Part shown: in pieces, positions 1 through 6,609 of the stretch
How positions within the stretch are numbered: position 1 is the stretch's first letter
Layout of the letters: the number at the start of each line of letters is the position of its first letter
DNA from: Bacteroidota bacterium
GTDB lineage: Bacteria; Bacteroidota; Bacteroidia; Chitinophagales; Chitinophagaceae
Direction: 5' to 3'
NCBI GenBank assembly: GCA_023423015.1
Contig: JAFAGE010000087.1
Location: 1 to 25,932, forward strand
Length of the DNA: 25,932 nucleotides
Translations under genes and position numbers: made by a program
Notes under the pieces: model-generated
The model's input: only the letters and a program-made list of their open reading frames with translations
Told to the model about the DNA's origin: nothing
Database searches by the model: none

Positions 1-876
1 GTGAAGGGAAGCATCGAACAACGACATGCGGTCGCCGGTTGTTTCAAGGTATTTCAGCAACAAGGAAAGGTCGCCCGGTGCCCAGTACTCTCCTACTGCA
101 AAAAGGTCGGGCTTCAACGAACGGGCATAGTCGAGAATCTCGTTCATGAAAGCCGGCGCAATGTGCTTCACTGCATCGAGACGCATTCCATCGAAGGGGA
201 TTTGTTTGAGAAACCACTTGAGGAAACGCTTCAGTTCTTCGCGTACAGCTGGATTCCTGAATTCGATATCACAGAACATGAGGTAGTCATAGTTTCCCTT
301 TTCTGTATCAAGAACGTCTTCCCAACCTTCGCCATATTCATTCTGAATAGAATACACAGCATTCTCGCCGAGGTCGTGCGCGTAGTCAACCCCGGTAAAA
401 CATTGATGATCCCAGATGAATTTTGAATATTTACCCTGCCGGCCGGGGAATGTAAATTTAGTATAGGCCTCGATTTCGAAAGGTTCGCTGACAGCTTCGT
501 TCCGGTTATCCTCGTTCACCTTAATCACCTTTATTTTCTCAGTTTCGTCCGCACCGCCCATATGGTTCAAAACTATGTCTACATACACCTGGAGTCCGTT
601 CTCTTTAAGACTCCTGACTGCTGCTTTCAGGTCCCGCTTGGTGCCAAATCTTGTCGGGATCGACCCCTTCTGATCGAATTCACCCAGGTCGTAAAGATCA
701 TATACATCGTAGCCGCTGGAATTGATCCCGTCTTTTCCTTTATGTGCAGGCGGCAGCCAGACCGCATTTATTCCAAGTTCGGCCAGCCATGCCGCGTTTT
801 TGCCGACCTCCTTCCAGAATTTTCCGTTGGAAGGGACGTACCAGTGAAAATACTGGATCATTGTGCCATTTACCAT
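1..876 (-). CDS. Cytoplasmic alpha-amylase, GH13 (5' part, runs off window)
   Basis: This is the first 292 residues of a GH13 alpha-amylase, an enzyme that cleaves alpha-1,4 glucan links. The frame is open from the ATG at 876 to the window edge. There is no signal peptide, so it probably acts on cytoplasmic glycogen or maltodextrin. Visible family marks are the N-terminal MIQYFHWYVPSNGKFW, the SSGYDVYDLYDLGEFDQKG stretch near 53-71, region I (DIVLNH, D100-H105), region II (GMRLDAVKH, nucleophile D234) and region III (AVGEYW, acid/base E263). Region IV and the C-terminal domain lie outside the window. An AGAAGG on the minus strand at 881-886 is a plausible ribosome site and fixes the start. 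Upstream lies a heptamer repeat array (918-980). The GH13 assignment is very secure; the bacterial liquefying-type subgroup is inferred. Confidence 0.95.
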   Translation of the reverse strand, partial: MVNGTMIQYFHWYVPSNGKFWKEVGKNAAWLAELGINAVWLPPAHKGKDGINSSGYDVYDLYDLGEFDQKGSIPTRFGTKRDLKAAVRSLKENGLQVYVDIVLNHMGGADETEKIKVIKVNEDNRNEAVSEPFEIEAYTKFTFPGRQGKYSKFIWDHQCFTGVDYAHDLGENAVYSIQNEYGEGWEDVLDTEKGNYDYLMFCDIEFRNPAVREELKRFLKWFLKQIPFDGMRLDAVKHIAPAFMNEILDYARSLKPDLFAVGEYWAPGDLSLLLKYLETTGDRMSLFDASLH

Positions 877-917
877 ATGCCCTTCTACCTATTAATAAAG
901 GACCAGCTTTATACAAG

Positions 918-980
918 CTTGAAAGGTGAAAAGTCAAGGTCGAAAGTGATGAATTGTGAATTTTCAATTGCGATTCCGGC
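918..980. repeat. Degenerate 7-nt periodic array A
   Basis: On the + strand the gap between the amylase and the HAD gene holds consecutive 7-mers CTTGAAA, GGTGAAA, AGTCAAG, GTCGAAA (918-945), two extra bases, then GATGAAT, TGTGAAT, TTTCAAT, TGCGATT (948-975), ending in CCGGC. The words differ but the 7-nt register is kept with one 2-nt slip. The end ATTCCGGCAGAA matches ATGCCGGCGGAA at the end of array C (from 16762). There is no coding potential. Function unknown. Confidence 0.6.
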
Positions 981-996
981 AGAAATGTAGAAAATG

Positions 997-1011
997 TTCT
1001 ACTCAGTAGAA
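997..1011. promoter_or_regulatory. Perfect 7-bp inverted repeat
   Basis: TTCTACT and AGTAGAA flank a single central C at 1004, giving a perfect 15-bp dyad between the divergent amylase and HAD genes. It could be an operator or a small hairpin. No regulator can be assigned. Confidence 0.3.
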
Positions 1012-1175
1012 TTATTATCCTGGGTCAATGCCAGGCCAGGAAAAATATTTTTTGAACACTCAAACCTAAAAATAGGTGAAGGAATGGCACGCAACAATTG
1101 AGTAATGCATATTGTTCAGAAATCGGCGCGGATGTTGGGGCAATCACCAGACTACGTTGCATCAAACGCGATAAT

Positions 1176-1748
1176 ATGAAACTTAAGGCAGTATTCCTCG
1201 ACAAGGATGGGGCGCTCATCCCCGAAATATCTACGGCGCATAATGTTGATATGGCAGAGTTAAACGAACCTTTTGTAGAAGCCTTGCAGTTACTTCAATC
1301 GTACGGTTATCTGCTGGTAATCGTGTCGGATCAAACGGGTACGAACAACGATAGCCAGGACACTCCCGAACATTTCCGGAACGCCATTGTAAGCTCCTGC
1401 TCAAGACTGGGCATATATCTCGACGGATTTTATTACAGCGACCATCACCCGAAGACTCCGGTTGCCGACAGTGCCAGCCTGCAATCGCGGCAGGAACCTG
1501 AATTGCTTCTGCAGGCCGCTAACGATATGGACATCGATCTTTCAGCATCGTGGCTCGTTGGCGACTGCTTAAACAAGGTGGAAGCTGCAAAAATCACGGG
1601 ATGTAATACACTGCTTGTAAGTGATGATGGAACGCCCGTTTCGGTTACCGACCGCGCACGCGACATAGCTGAAGCTGCCAGGAAAATAATTAACCGCAAC
1701 GCTGCCAGGCGTAAAGGTACCAGCCGGAAAAAAGAATTCCAGGCATAA
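1176..1748 (+). CDS. HAD-superfamily protein, GmhB/HisB-N-like, degenerate motifs
   Basis: This 190-aa cytoplasmic protein belongs to the HAD phosphatase superfamily (class III, histidinol-phosphate or heptose-bisphosphate phosphatase type). I start it at the ATG at 1176 (MKLKAVFLDKDG), because the frame upstream of it does not look like HAD sequence and the family begins just before the first motif. Motif I is LDKDGALI (D9 nucleophile, D11) and motif II is IVSDQTG. Motif III, normally KPxPGM, reads RQEPELL. Motif IV, normally GDxxxD, reads GDCLNK, so the second metal-binding aspartate is lysine. The zinc-binding cysteines of GmhB are absent. The fold is secure; catalytic activity is doubtful. 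It converges on the 96-aa gene with a 19-nt gap. Confidence 0.75.
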   Translation: MKLKAVFLDKDGALIPEISTAHNVDMAELNEPFVEALQLLQSYGYLLVIVSDQTGTNNDSQDTPEHFRNAIVSSCSRLGIYLDGFYYSDHHPKTPVADSASLQSRQEPELLLQAANDMDIDLSASWLVGDCLNKVEAAKITGCNTLLVSDDGTPVSVTDRARDIAEAARKIINRNAARRKGTSRKKEFQA

Positions 1749-1767
1749 GGTGGAATCTGTTTCCTGC

Positions 1768-2058
1768 TTACGGCTCGAATAGCGTAAGAAAATAACAATC
1801 CGCCGGTGTTTGAATGTCGAAAAGACCCAGCGAATCTTTTGTGGTAATGGAGGGATGCATCTTTATACTTCCCAGATAGCGGTCGAACGCATCTGTATTG
1901 ATCTTGTCGAGCGGCAATACATTGTATGGAATGCAGAAGTCGATGAACTGCAAACCATCCTCCGTGGTACCCGAACTGACAACGTATTCGGAAAGATCAA
2001 TTTCGCCGTCGAGGGAAATATCAGAAAATAAGCGGGCATTAACCTGGTTTGGGGACAT
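1768..2058 (-). CDS. Hypothetical protein, 96 aa
   Basis: I do not recognise this protein. It is acidic, has no signal peptide or membrane segment, and starts MSPNQVNARLFSDIS. The composition is that of a small folded soluble domain, with several aromatic residues. It lies convergent to the HAD gene and divergent from the deacetylase, so it is probably a single-gene transcript starting in the 95-nt gap 2059-2153. No clear Shine-Dalgarno sequence is seen. It is favoured over the overlapping frames because it fills the space between flanking genes and has ordinary amino-acid composition. Confidence 0.55.
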   Translation of the reverse strand: MSPNQVNARLFSDISLDGEIDLSEYVVSSGTTEDGLQFIDFCIPYNVLPLDKINTDAFDRYLGSIKMHPSITTKDSLGLFDIQTPADCYFLTLFEP

Positions 2059-2140
2059 TGAATGATACTGTTTGTGTTCCTGAAATTACGAAAATTGATT
2101 ACGTGAAATTGAAAAGTCGGACCGTGTAATATTCTTTTTT

Positions 2141-2149
2141 TAACTTTTG
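2141..2149 (+). promoter_or_regulatory. Candidate -7 element of the deacetylase gene
   Basis: TAACTTTTG lies four bases before the ATG at 2154 and resembles the Bacteroidota -7 box TAnnTTTG with one extra base. No TTG is seen about 19 nt upstream. If it is used, the transcript would begin at or next to the start codon. Confidence 0.25.
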
Positions 2150-2153
2150 TGCC

Positions 2154-2927
2154 ATGGTTCGACATTCCCTTTGGCTATTAGCCATTTTTTACTTTAGTTA
2201 TTCTGCAGAGGCGCAGTATACCCGGGGTGATACCACCCAGCGGAAAATTGCGCTTGTATTTACCGGCGATGAATTTGGCGACGGTGCATCTTTTATCCGG
2301 AAGACACTTAAACGCCGAAACGTTCCCGCATCATTTTTCCTGACGGGAAATTTCTACAGAAATCCGGCATTCAGTAAGGTAGTGACGCAGTTGGTTGCCG
2401 ATGGCCACTACATGGGTTCACATTCGGATAAACACCTTCTTTATTGCGATTGGGAAAATCGGGATAGCTTACTCGTTACAAAAGAAGAATTCAAAGCCGA
2501 CCTGCTACACTCGTACAAAGAACTGGAACGTGTAGGAGTGAGCAAAGCAGAAGCGAAGTATTTTCTTCCTCCCTACGAATGGTACAACGACAGTATAGTT
2601 GCATGGACGAAGGAACTCGGGCTTACACTTGTCAACTTTTCTCCCGGCACCAGGAGCACAGCTGATTACACATACCCGGGAATGGGTGACCGCTATGTAA
2701 ACAGCCAGGCGATTTTCGAAAGTATTGTTCGCTACGAGGCTGATTCGCCCACTGGGCTTAACGGCTTCATCCTGCTTGTACACATTGGAACAGATCCGCG
2801 GCGTACCGACAAGTTTTATCGCCTTCTTCCCGAATTGATTGAAACCATGAGGCGGAACGGCTATGAGTGGGTGAGGATTAATGAAATATTGAAAAACGAG
2901 CCGGGAAGAAAGGATAGTCAAAGGTAA
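2154..2927 (+). CDS. Exported polysaccharide deacetylase, CE4/NodB-like
   Basis: This 257-aa protein has a signal peptide (hydrophobic core at residues 5-18, SAEA-Q junction near 21) and a NodB-type domain, so it probably removes acetyl groups from a glycan in the periplasm. Motif 1 reads FTGDEFGDG (canonical TFDDG), giving D39 as putative base and E40 in the usual second metal-Asp position. Motif 2 is intact, HSDKH (H90, H94). Motif 3 is FLPPYEW rather than RxPYG. The last motif is LLVHIGTDPRRTDKF. These variants resemble a Bacteroidota subgroup that I associate with cellulase-linked CE4 domains (from memory). The last codons and the stop fall in a repeat-like stretch (2916-2942). A 58-aa ORF follows after 33 nt. 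Confidence 0.85.
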   Translation: MVRHSLWLLAIFYFSYSAEAQYTRGDTTQRKIALVFTGDEFGDGASFIRKTLKRRNVPASFFLTGNFYRNPAFSKVVTQLVADGHYMGSHSDKHLLYCDWENRDSLLVTKEEFKADLLHSYKELERVGVSKAEAKYFLPPYEWYNDSIVAWTKELGLTLVNFSPGTRSTADYTYPGMGDRYVNSQAIFESIVRYEADSPTGLNGFILLVHIGTDPRRTDKFYRLLPELIETMRRNGYEWVRINEILKNEPGRKDSQR

Positions 2928-2960
2928 AAAGACTGGCACCGGATTTTCTACTGATTTTCT

Positions 2961-3137
2961 ATGCAAGAAGATAAACAAGTAAACACCCGCGACCTTCCAA
3001 AGCAATGGGAGCGCACCACCACTCAGCAGCCGGAGGAATTCATCGACAAGGAAAGTGTAAGAAAAGATGAGCAGGACGCGCCCGTTGAACCTGGCAGTGG
3101 AGATACCACCAGGCATAAGGGAGAGCAGGAATCATGA
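2961..3137 (+). CDS. Small hydrophilic hypothetical protein, 58 aa
   Basis: The frame encodes 58 residues, beginning MQEDKQVNTRDLPKQWER and ending HKGEQES. It is rich in E, D, K, Q and T, with no hydrophobic segment and only one Trp, so it is likely disordered. It sits 33 nt after the deacetylase in the same direction, and no other frame is better. I see no clear ribosome-binding site, so it may be chance, but the low hydrophobicity and absence of rare residues look like a real small protein. No function can be given. Confidence 0.45.
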   Translation: MQEDKQVNTRDLPKQWERTTTQQPEEFIDKESVRKDEQDAPVEPGSGDTTRHKGEQES

Positions 3138-3181
3138 TGATGTCAGATTGCCCGCAACAAGAACGCGCCAGAAACAGCTCG

Positions 3182-3209
3182 TTGCCGTCTGCCGTGTGCC
3201 ATCTGCTGT
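3182..3209. repeat. 7-nt periodic array B
   Basis: Four exact-length units in a row: TTGCCGT, CTGCCGT, GTGCCAT, CTGCTGT. Neighbouring units match at 6, 5 and 4 of 7 bases. The array lies between the 58-aa ORF and the esterase hairpins, where the two flanking genes converge. Confidence 0.6.
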
Positions 3210-3234
3210 TAAACATCCCTATATAAATAATAAA

Positions 3235-3256
3235 GGGAAAGGCATACGCCTTTCCC
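3235..3256 (-). terminator. Hairpin, 9-bp perfect stem (terminator-like)
   Basis: GGGAAAGGC and GCCTTTCCC pair around an ATAC loop. On the minus strand the stem is followed by TTTATTATTTATA, so it may act as a second terminator for the esterase. It could also stop readthrough from the + strand genes. Confidence 0.5.
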
Positions 3257-3269
3257 TCGTTCATGAATG

Positions 3270-3295
3270 AAACCCCGGAAAGAATTCCAGGGTTT
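3270..3295 (-). terminator. Hairpin just after the esterase stop
   Basis: AAACCC pairs with GGGTTT and GGAA with TTCC around an AGAA loop, with one C/A mismatch. It begins about 18 nt after the esterase stop. On the + strand it is followed by GTTTT, so it may work in both directions. Confidence 0.5.
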
Positions 3296-3312
3296 GTTTT
3301 GCCAGGGTACAA

Positions 3313-4794
3313 TTATTTAACGTAAACAATCAGGTTGTCTACAGCTACAGCACCTTTGTTATCGGTGATTGTAACCTTGAAATCGTAAGTTCCCCTCTTC
3401 AGTTGTGCAGCGTATGTTTTTCCTTTCGCAAACGTGTAGAAGTTTGCTGCGGGTCCGCTTCTTTTAGACCAGACATATCTTACAATATGACCATCCGGAT
3501 CGGTTGATGCAGTTGCATCGAGTGTAACGCGGTTGATGCCCTGCGACAGATAGATAGTTCTGTCTCTGCCAGCCCTCGCGATCGGCACCTTATTGCCGCT
3601 GGACGACGTGGAACCTGGCTTCCTGAGTACATTCACCACCATATCGTCGGTTGCTCTTCCACCTCGGTTGTCCGTAACCGTGAGCCTGAACACGTATCTT
3701 CCAGCTACCAGGTGTGCAGCATAAGTTTTACCGGCTGCGAACGGATAGAAATCAGCCTTGGGTCCGCTCACCTTGGTCCACGTGTACTTTGTAATCTTTC
3801 CATCAGGATCGTACGATGTGGTACCATTGAGTGTTACGCGATCGATACCTTGCGACAAATAAATAGTGCGATCGGAACCGGCACGTGCAACTGGAACTTT
3901 GTTTGTACCTGTTGATGGTGCAGGCGCAGGTGCTGCAGAACCTGAACCTCTTTTGTGCAACAGCATCCACTGGTAGATGTTATAGCCGCTCACTTTCGTT
4001 GCGGGATTAAACGCTCTTGCCCAGGTAGTGTTGTGCGAAGCATCTGTCCACATCGTCAGCTTTGTTTTCGATGCGTACGATGGATTTCTTGCATCGATCC
4101 ATGAGAAAAAGTTTCTTCCCCATTGTGCAGGAACAGCTTTATCTGCGGTCGAATACAAGCCCCAGATGGGTAGGTTTTTACCTGCAATTTTCGAAGCGAG
4201 CGAAGTTGATGGCTTTGTGCCGCCACAAACGGGTACAATAGCTGCGGCATTTTGTCCATACACGGCAGACCAATCCCATGTGGATCCTCCACCAAGACTT
4301 AAACCAGTAACATAAACACGCGATGCATCAATGCGCCATCTTCTTTTTGCATAATCAATCACTGATTGAACATGCGCTGCGCTTCCGCGATACTTAAACT
4401 GCGGTGCGATAACGATGAATGAGTGATTCACACCATTGATGTTGAAGTTTGCCGGAAAGGTTTTGTTCGCCATATGCTTTGGCAAACCACAACAATTCAT
4501 CTTCGAAAGATTCGTTCCCAGCTCTCCGATGCCATGAAGAAACACAATCAGGGGATAACGTTTGGAACCACTTGAACTGTAATTTTTCGGAACTCCTTGC
4601 CAGAAGCCCGCAACATTAGAGTTCACGTTGTACCGAACACTTGTCCATACCGGTGGTGTTGTTTCTACTGTAGCGTCGCTGGAAACTTCCTGAGTGACTG
4701 CGTCCTGTTTTTCGTCGAGGATGATGTCTTTCTGACAGGAACTAAATAGAAGCATTGCTGCTCCCGCAGTCAGTAACGGATTTTTCATTTTCAT
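3313..4794 (-). CDS. Lipoprotein esterase (CE1/feruloyl-esterase-like) with two PKD-like domains
   Basis: This 493-aa surface lipoprotein has a signal ending in LLFSSC (lipid-modified C20). Residues about 50-282 form an alpha/beta-hydrolase of the PHB-depolymerase/feruloyl-esterase type: oxyanion region VFLHGIGE, nucleophile elbow GLSLGGG (S166), acid D218 in STADKAV and H254 in DASHNTTW. A Ser/Ala/Pro linker follows (285-297), then two near-identical PKD/K319L-like beta-sandwich repeats at about 299-389 and 402-493, each with PxARAGxDRTIYLSQGI and SxDPDG. It likely cleaves ester side groups from plant or microbial glycans at the cell surface; the true substrate is unknown. Two ATGs lie at the start (MKMK), and the first is used here. 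It is transcribed alone and ends at paired hairpins. Confidence 0.88.
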   Translation of the reverse strand: MKMKNPLLTAGAAMLLFSSCQKDIILDEKQDAVTQEVSSDATVETTPPVWTSVRYNVNSNVAGFWQGVPKNYSSSGSKRYPLIVFLHGIGELGTNLSKMNCCGLPKHMANKTFPANFNINGVNHSFIVIAPQFKYRGSAAHVQSVIDYAKRRWRIDASRVYVTGLSLGGGSTWDWSAVYGQNAAAIVPVCGGTKPSTSLASKIAGKNLPIWGLYSTADKAVPAQWGRNFFSWIDARNPSYASKTKLTMWTDASHNTTWARAFNPATKVSGYNIYQWMLLHKRGSGSAAPAPAPSTGTNKVPVARAGSDRTIYLSQGIDRVTLNGTTSYDPDGKITKYTWTKVSGPKADFYPFAAGKTYAAHLVAGRYVFRLTVTDNRGGRATDDMVVNVLRKPGSTSSSGNKVPIARAGRDRTIYLSQGINRVTLDATASTDPDGHIVRYVWSKRSGPAANFYTFAKGKTYAAQLKRGTYDFKVTITDNKGAVAVDNLIVYVK

Positions 4795-5172
4795 AAAAGT
4801 CAGAGCTTTGTTTTTAAACGGATAGATTAACAGCCCGCAGTTAACAGAAACGGTGCCAATTTGTTTTCGTGGAATACTTTCACCAAGATGAGGAGCATCT
4901 TCAAAAAAGATGAATCAAGTGTTAAAGAAATCCGAAGTACTGTAAGTGTGCTGTTTACACATCGTACATCAAGTAAATTTTCAAAAAGATTATTTCCGAT
5001 TAAATTTTTTCCTTCATCAACTACATTCTTCAAATAGAATTTTCTTCTAAAGTGAAATGCATTTGATAGAAAAAATTTTTTTAATGCGAAAGCTGGAACA
5101 TCATTGCTTTGATGATGTAAGTAGTAGCACTATTGTTTAGCAGTATATCTAAATAATATCTGATGGTGAGGC
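4795..5172. other. 378-nt non-coding AT-rich gap
   Basis: This gap separates the esterase start from the DUF1501 stop, both on the minus strand. An open frame at 4827-5033 (-) has no recognisable features and I do not call it. There is a 7-bp hairpin at about 5099-5119 (ACATCAT and ATGATGT around TGCTTTG), which could help end the upstream operon, and a smaller one near 4896-4912. I found no -7 box (TAnnTTTG) for the esterase. Confidence 0.5.
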
Positions 5173-6600
5173 TTAAGCGAATAGGCTCATCTCAGGTTTC
5201 GCTACACCATCGGGAGTAATGTAGAAGGGCCTCTTTTCTATTACGTAGTGCGCATCTTGTGCGATACCTAATGCATGATAGATGGTTTGATGTACCTGGT
5301 CGATTACAATCGGACTTGAAACCGTTTTGCATGGACGCTCATCTGCAGTTTGCCCATGAACATGCCCCTTTTTTATTCCACCACCAAACATCAGCATTGA
5401 ACATCCATCGGTGAAATGACGATGCATTCCATAATTCTTGATGTCCTGAATAATATCGGGTTGCTCCACCTGGTCCTGTACACGTGCTTCAGGTCTGCCT
5501 TCAACAAGCATATCGCGGCTAAATTCGCTTGCAAGGATTATTAATGTACGGTCGAGTCTTCCGGTTTTTTCAAGGTCCTTAATCAATTGCGCGATTGGAG
5601 CATCAATCATTTTTTTCATGTCGGCTACGCGGGTGTGACCATTATCATGCGTATCCCATCCTTTAAATGGCTCATATTCTGTAGTCACACTGATAAAACG
5701 TGCGCCTTGCTCAACAAGCCTGCGAGCCATGAGGCATCCTAAGCCAAATCTGCCTGTATTATAAACATCATAGATTTCCTTTGGCTCGCTGGCAATGTCA
5801 AATGCTTTAGCTTCCGGAGATTTTAACAAGCGGTAGGCTTGTTCCATTGACCGCTTCAAAGATTCTTTCTGATAGTCGCTGCCAAATTCACCAACAGGAC
5901 TGTTTTTCATCAATTCTTCATACAATTTGTTGCGGCTTTCAAATCGCTGAAGCGACATACCTGCCGGTGGTTGCACACTTTCCAAACCGGATGAAGGATC
6001 TGGTATCAGGAAGGGACCATATTCGTTACCGAGAAATCCCGCCGTGTGAAATGCTTTCAACTCCTCTCCTTCTCCTACGTCGAACCGCTGACCAATATTA
6101 ATAAATGCAGGAATTACGGGGTTGAGCGGTCCAAGTTCATTAGCGATCCACGAGCCGATATGCGGTGCCATCACCGATTGCGGCGGCTGATAACAGGTAT
6201 GCCAATGATATTGATGGCGTGAATGTAAAATAAAGCCCATGTCTGCAGCAACATATGAACGGATCACAGTACCCCTGTCCATGATGCTGCCGATCGATTG
6301 CAAACCTTCAGAAAAATTAATACCGTCTACAACGGTAGGAACGGAATTGAATGTACTAAGCACACTATTCGACTGCATGCCTGTCGCAAATGGCGTATGC
6401 CTTTTAGGATCGAATGTTTCGGTGTGAGGCATACCTCCTGCCATCCAGAGAAGGATTACACTGTCGGCAGAACTCTTGCGACGCGGGTTACATGATGTAA
6501 GCATGCTGGTAACAGGAGCAGTAGCAGCAAGCGTTGCCAGCGCTGCCGCACTGGTGCGTTTTAAAAAATCTCTCCTGTTCCAATTTCTTCCGAGGTACAT
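5173..6600 (-). CDS. DUF1501 protein, Tat-exported, sulfatase/alkaline-phosphatase-fold
   Basis: This 475-aa protein matches the DUF1501 family, which has an alkaline-phosphatase-like fold and no proven reaction. The N-terminus holds a twin-arginine signal (NRRDFLKRT, residues 8-16), a hydrophobic stretch and then SMLTSC, so it may become a Tat-exported lipoprotein. Diagnostic stretches are VILLWMAGGMPHTETFDPK near 48-66, the GWDTHDNGH stretch, the LASEFSRD stretch and MHRHFTDGCSMLMFGGGI near the C-terminal third; the Asp and His residues there are likely metal ligands. It lies 9 nt downstream of the PSCyt/DUF1553 gene and is certainly co-transcribed with it. The two families are constant partners in Planctomycetes, Verrucomicrobia and some Bacteroidota. 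Confidence 0.92.
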   Translation of the reverse strand: MYLGRNWNRRDFLKRTSAAALATLAATAPVTSMLTSCNPRRKSSADSVILLWMAGGMPHTETFDPKRHTPFATGMQSNSVLSTFNSVPTVVDGINFSEGLQSIGSIMDRGTVIRSYVAADMGFILHSRHQYHWHTCYQPPQSVMAPHIGSWIANELGPLNPVIPAFINIGQRFDVGEGEELKAFHTAGFLGNEYGPFLIPDPSSGLESVQPPAGMSLQRFESRNKLYEELMKNSPVGEFGSDYQKESLKRSMEQAYRLLKSPEAKAFDIASEPKEIYDVYNTGRFGLGCLMARRLVEQGARFISVTTEYEPFKGWDTHDNGHTRVADMKKMIDAPIAQLIKDLEKTGRLDRTLIILASEFSRDMLVEGRPEARVQDQVEQPDIIQDIKNYGMHRHFTDGCSMLMFGGGIKKGHVHGQTADERPCKTVSSPIVIDQVHQTIYHALGIAQDAHYVIEKRPFYITPDGVAKPEMSLFA

Positions 6601-6609
6601 AATATCTTA

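Noticed and set aside
1..990. Plus-strand frames at 1-426 and 562-990
   Set aside because: They are antisense to the GH13 alpha-amylase or cover array A; the minus-strand frame has all the catalytic motifs.
1018..1041. TCCTGG...CCAGGA imperfect inverted repeat
   Set aside because: Short stem with a long loop containing another CCAGG; not distinguishable from chance.
2059..2153. Possible further heptamer array before the deacetylase (GAAATTACG..., GTGAAATTG...)
   Set aside because: GA-rich words occur but the 7-nt register does not hold for more than two units.
3040..3312. Frames in both directions (3040-3312 minus, 3067-3270 plus)
   Set aside because: They run through hairpins and array B and overlap the 58-aa ORF; no protein features.
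4827..5033. 68-aa minus-strand open frame in the esterase-DUF1501 gap
   Set aside because: No motif, no ribosome site, biased Leu/Ile/Asn composition and AT-rich DNA full of short hairpins; more likely chance.
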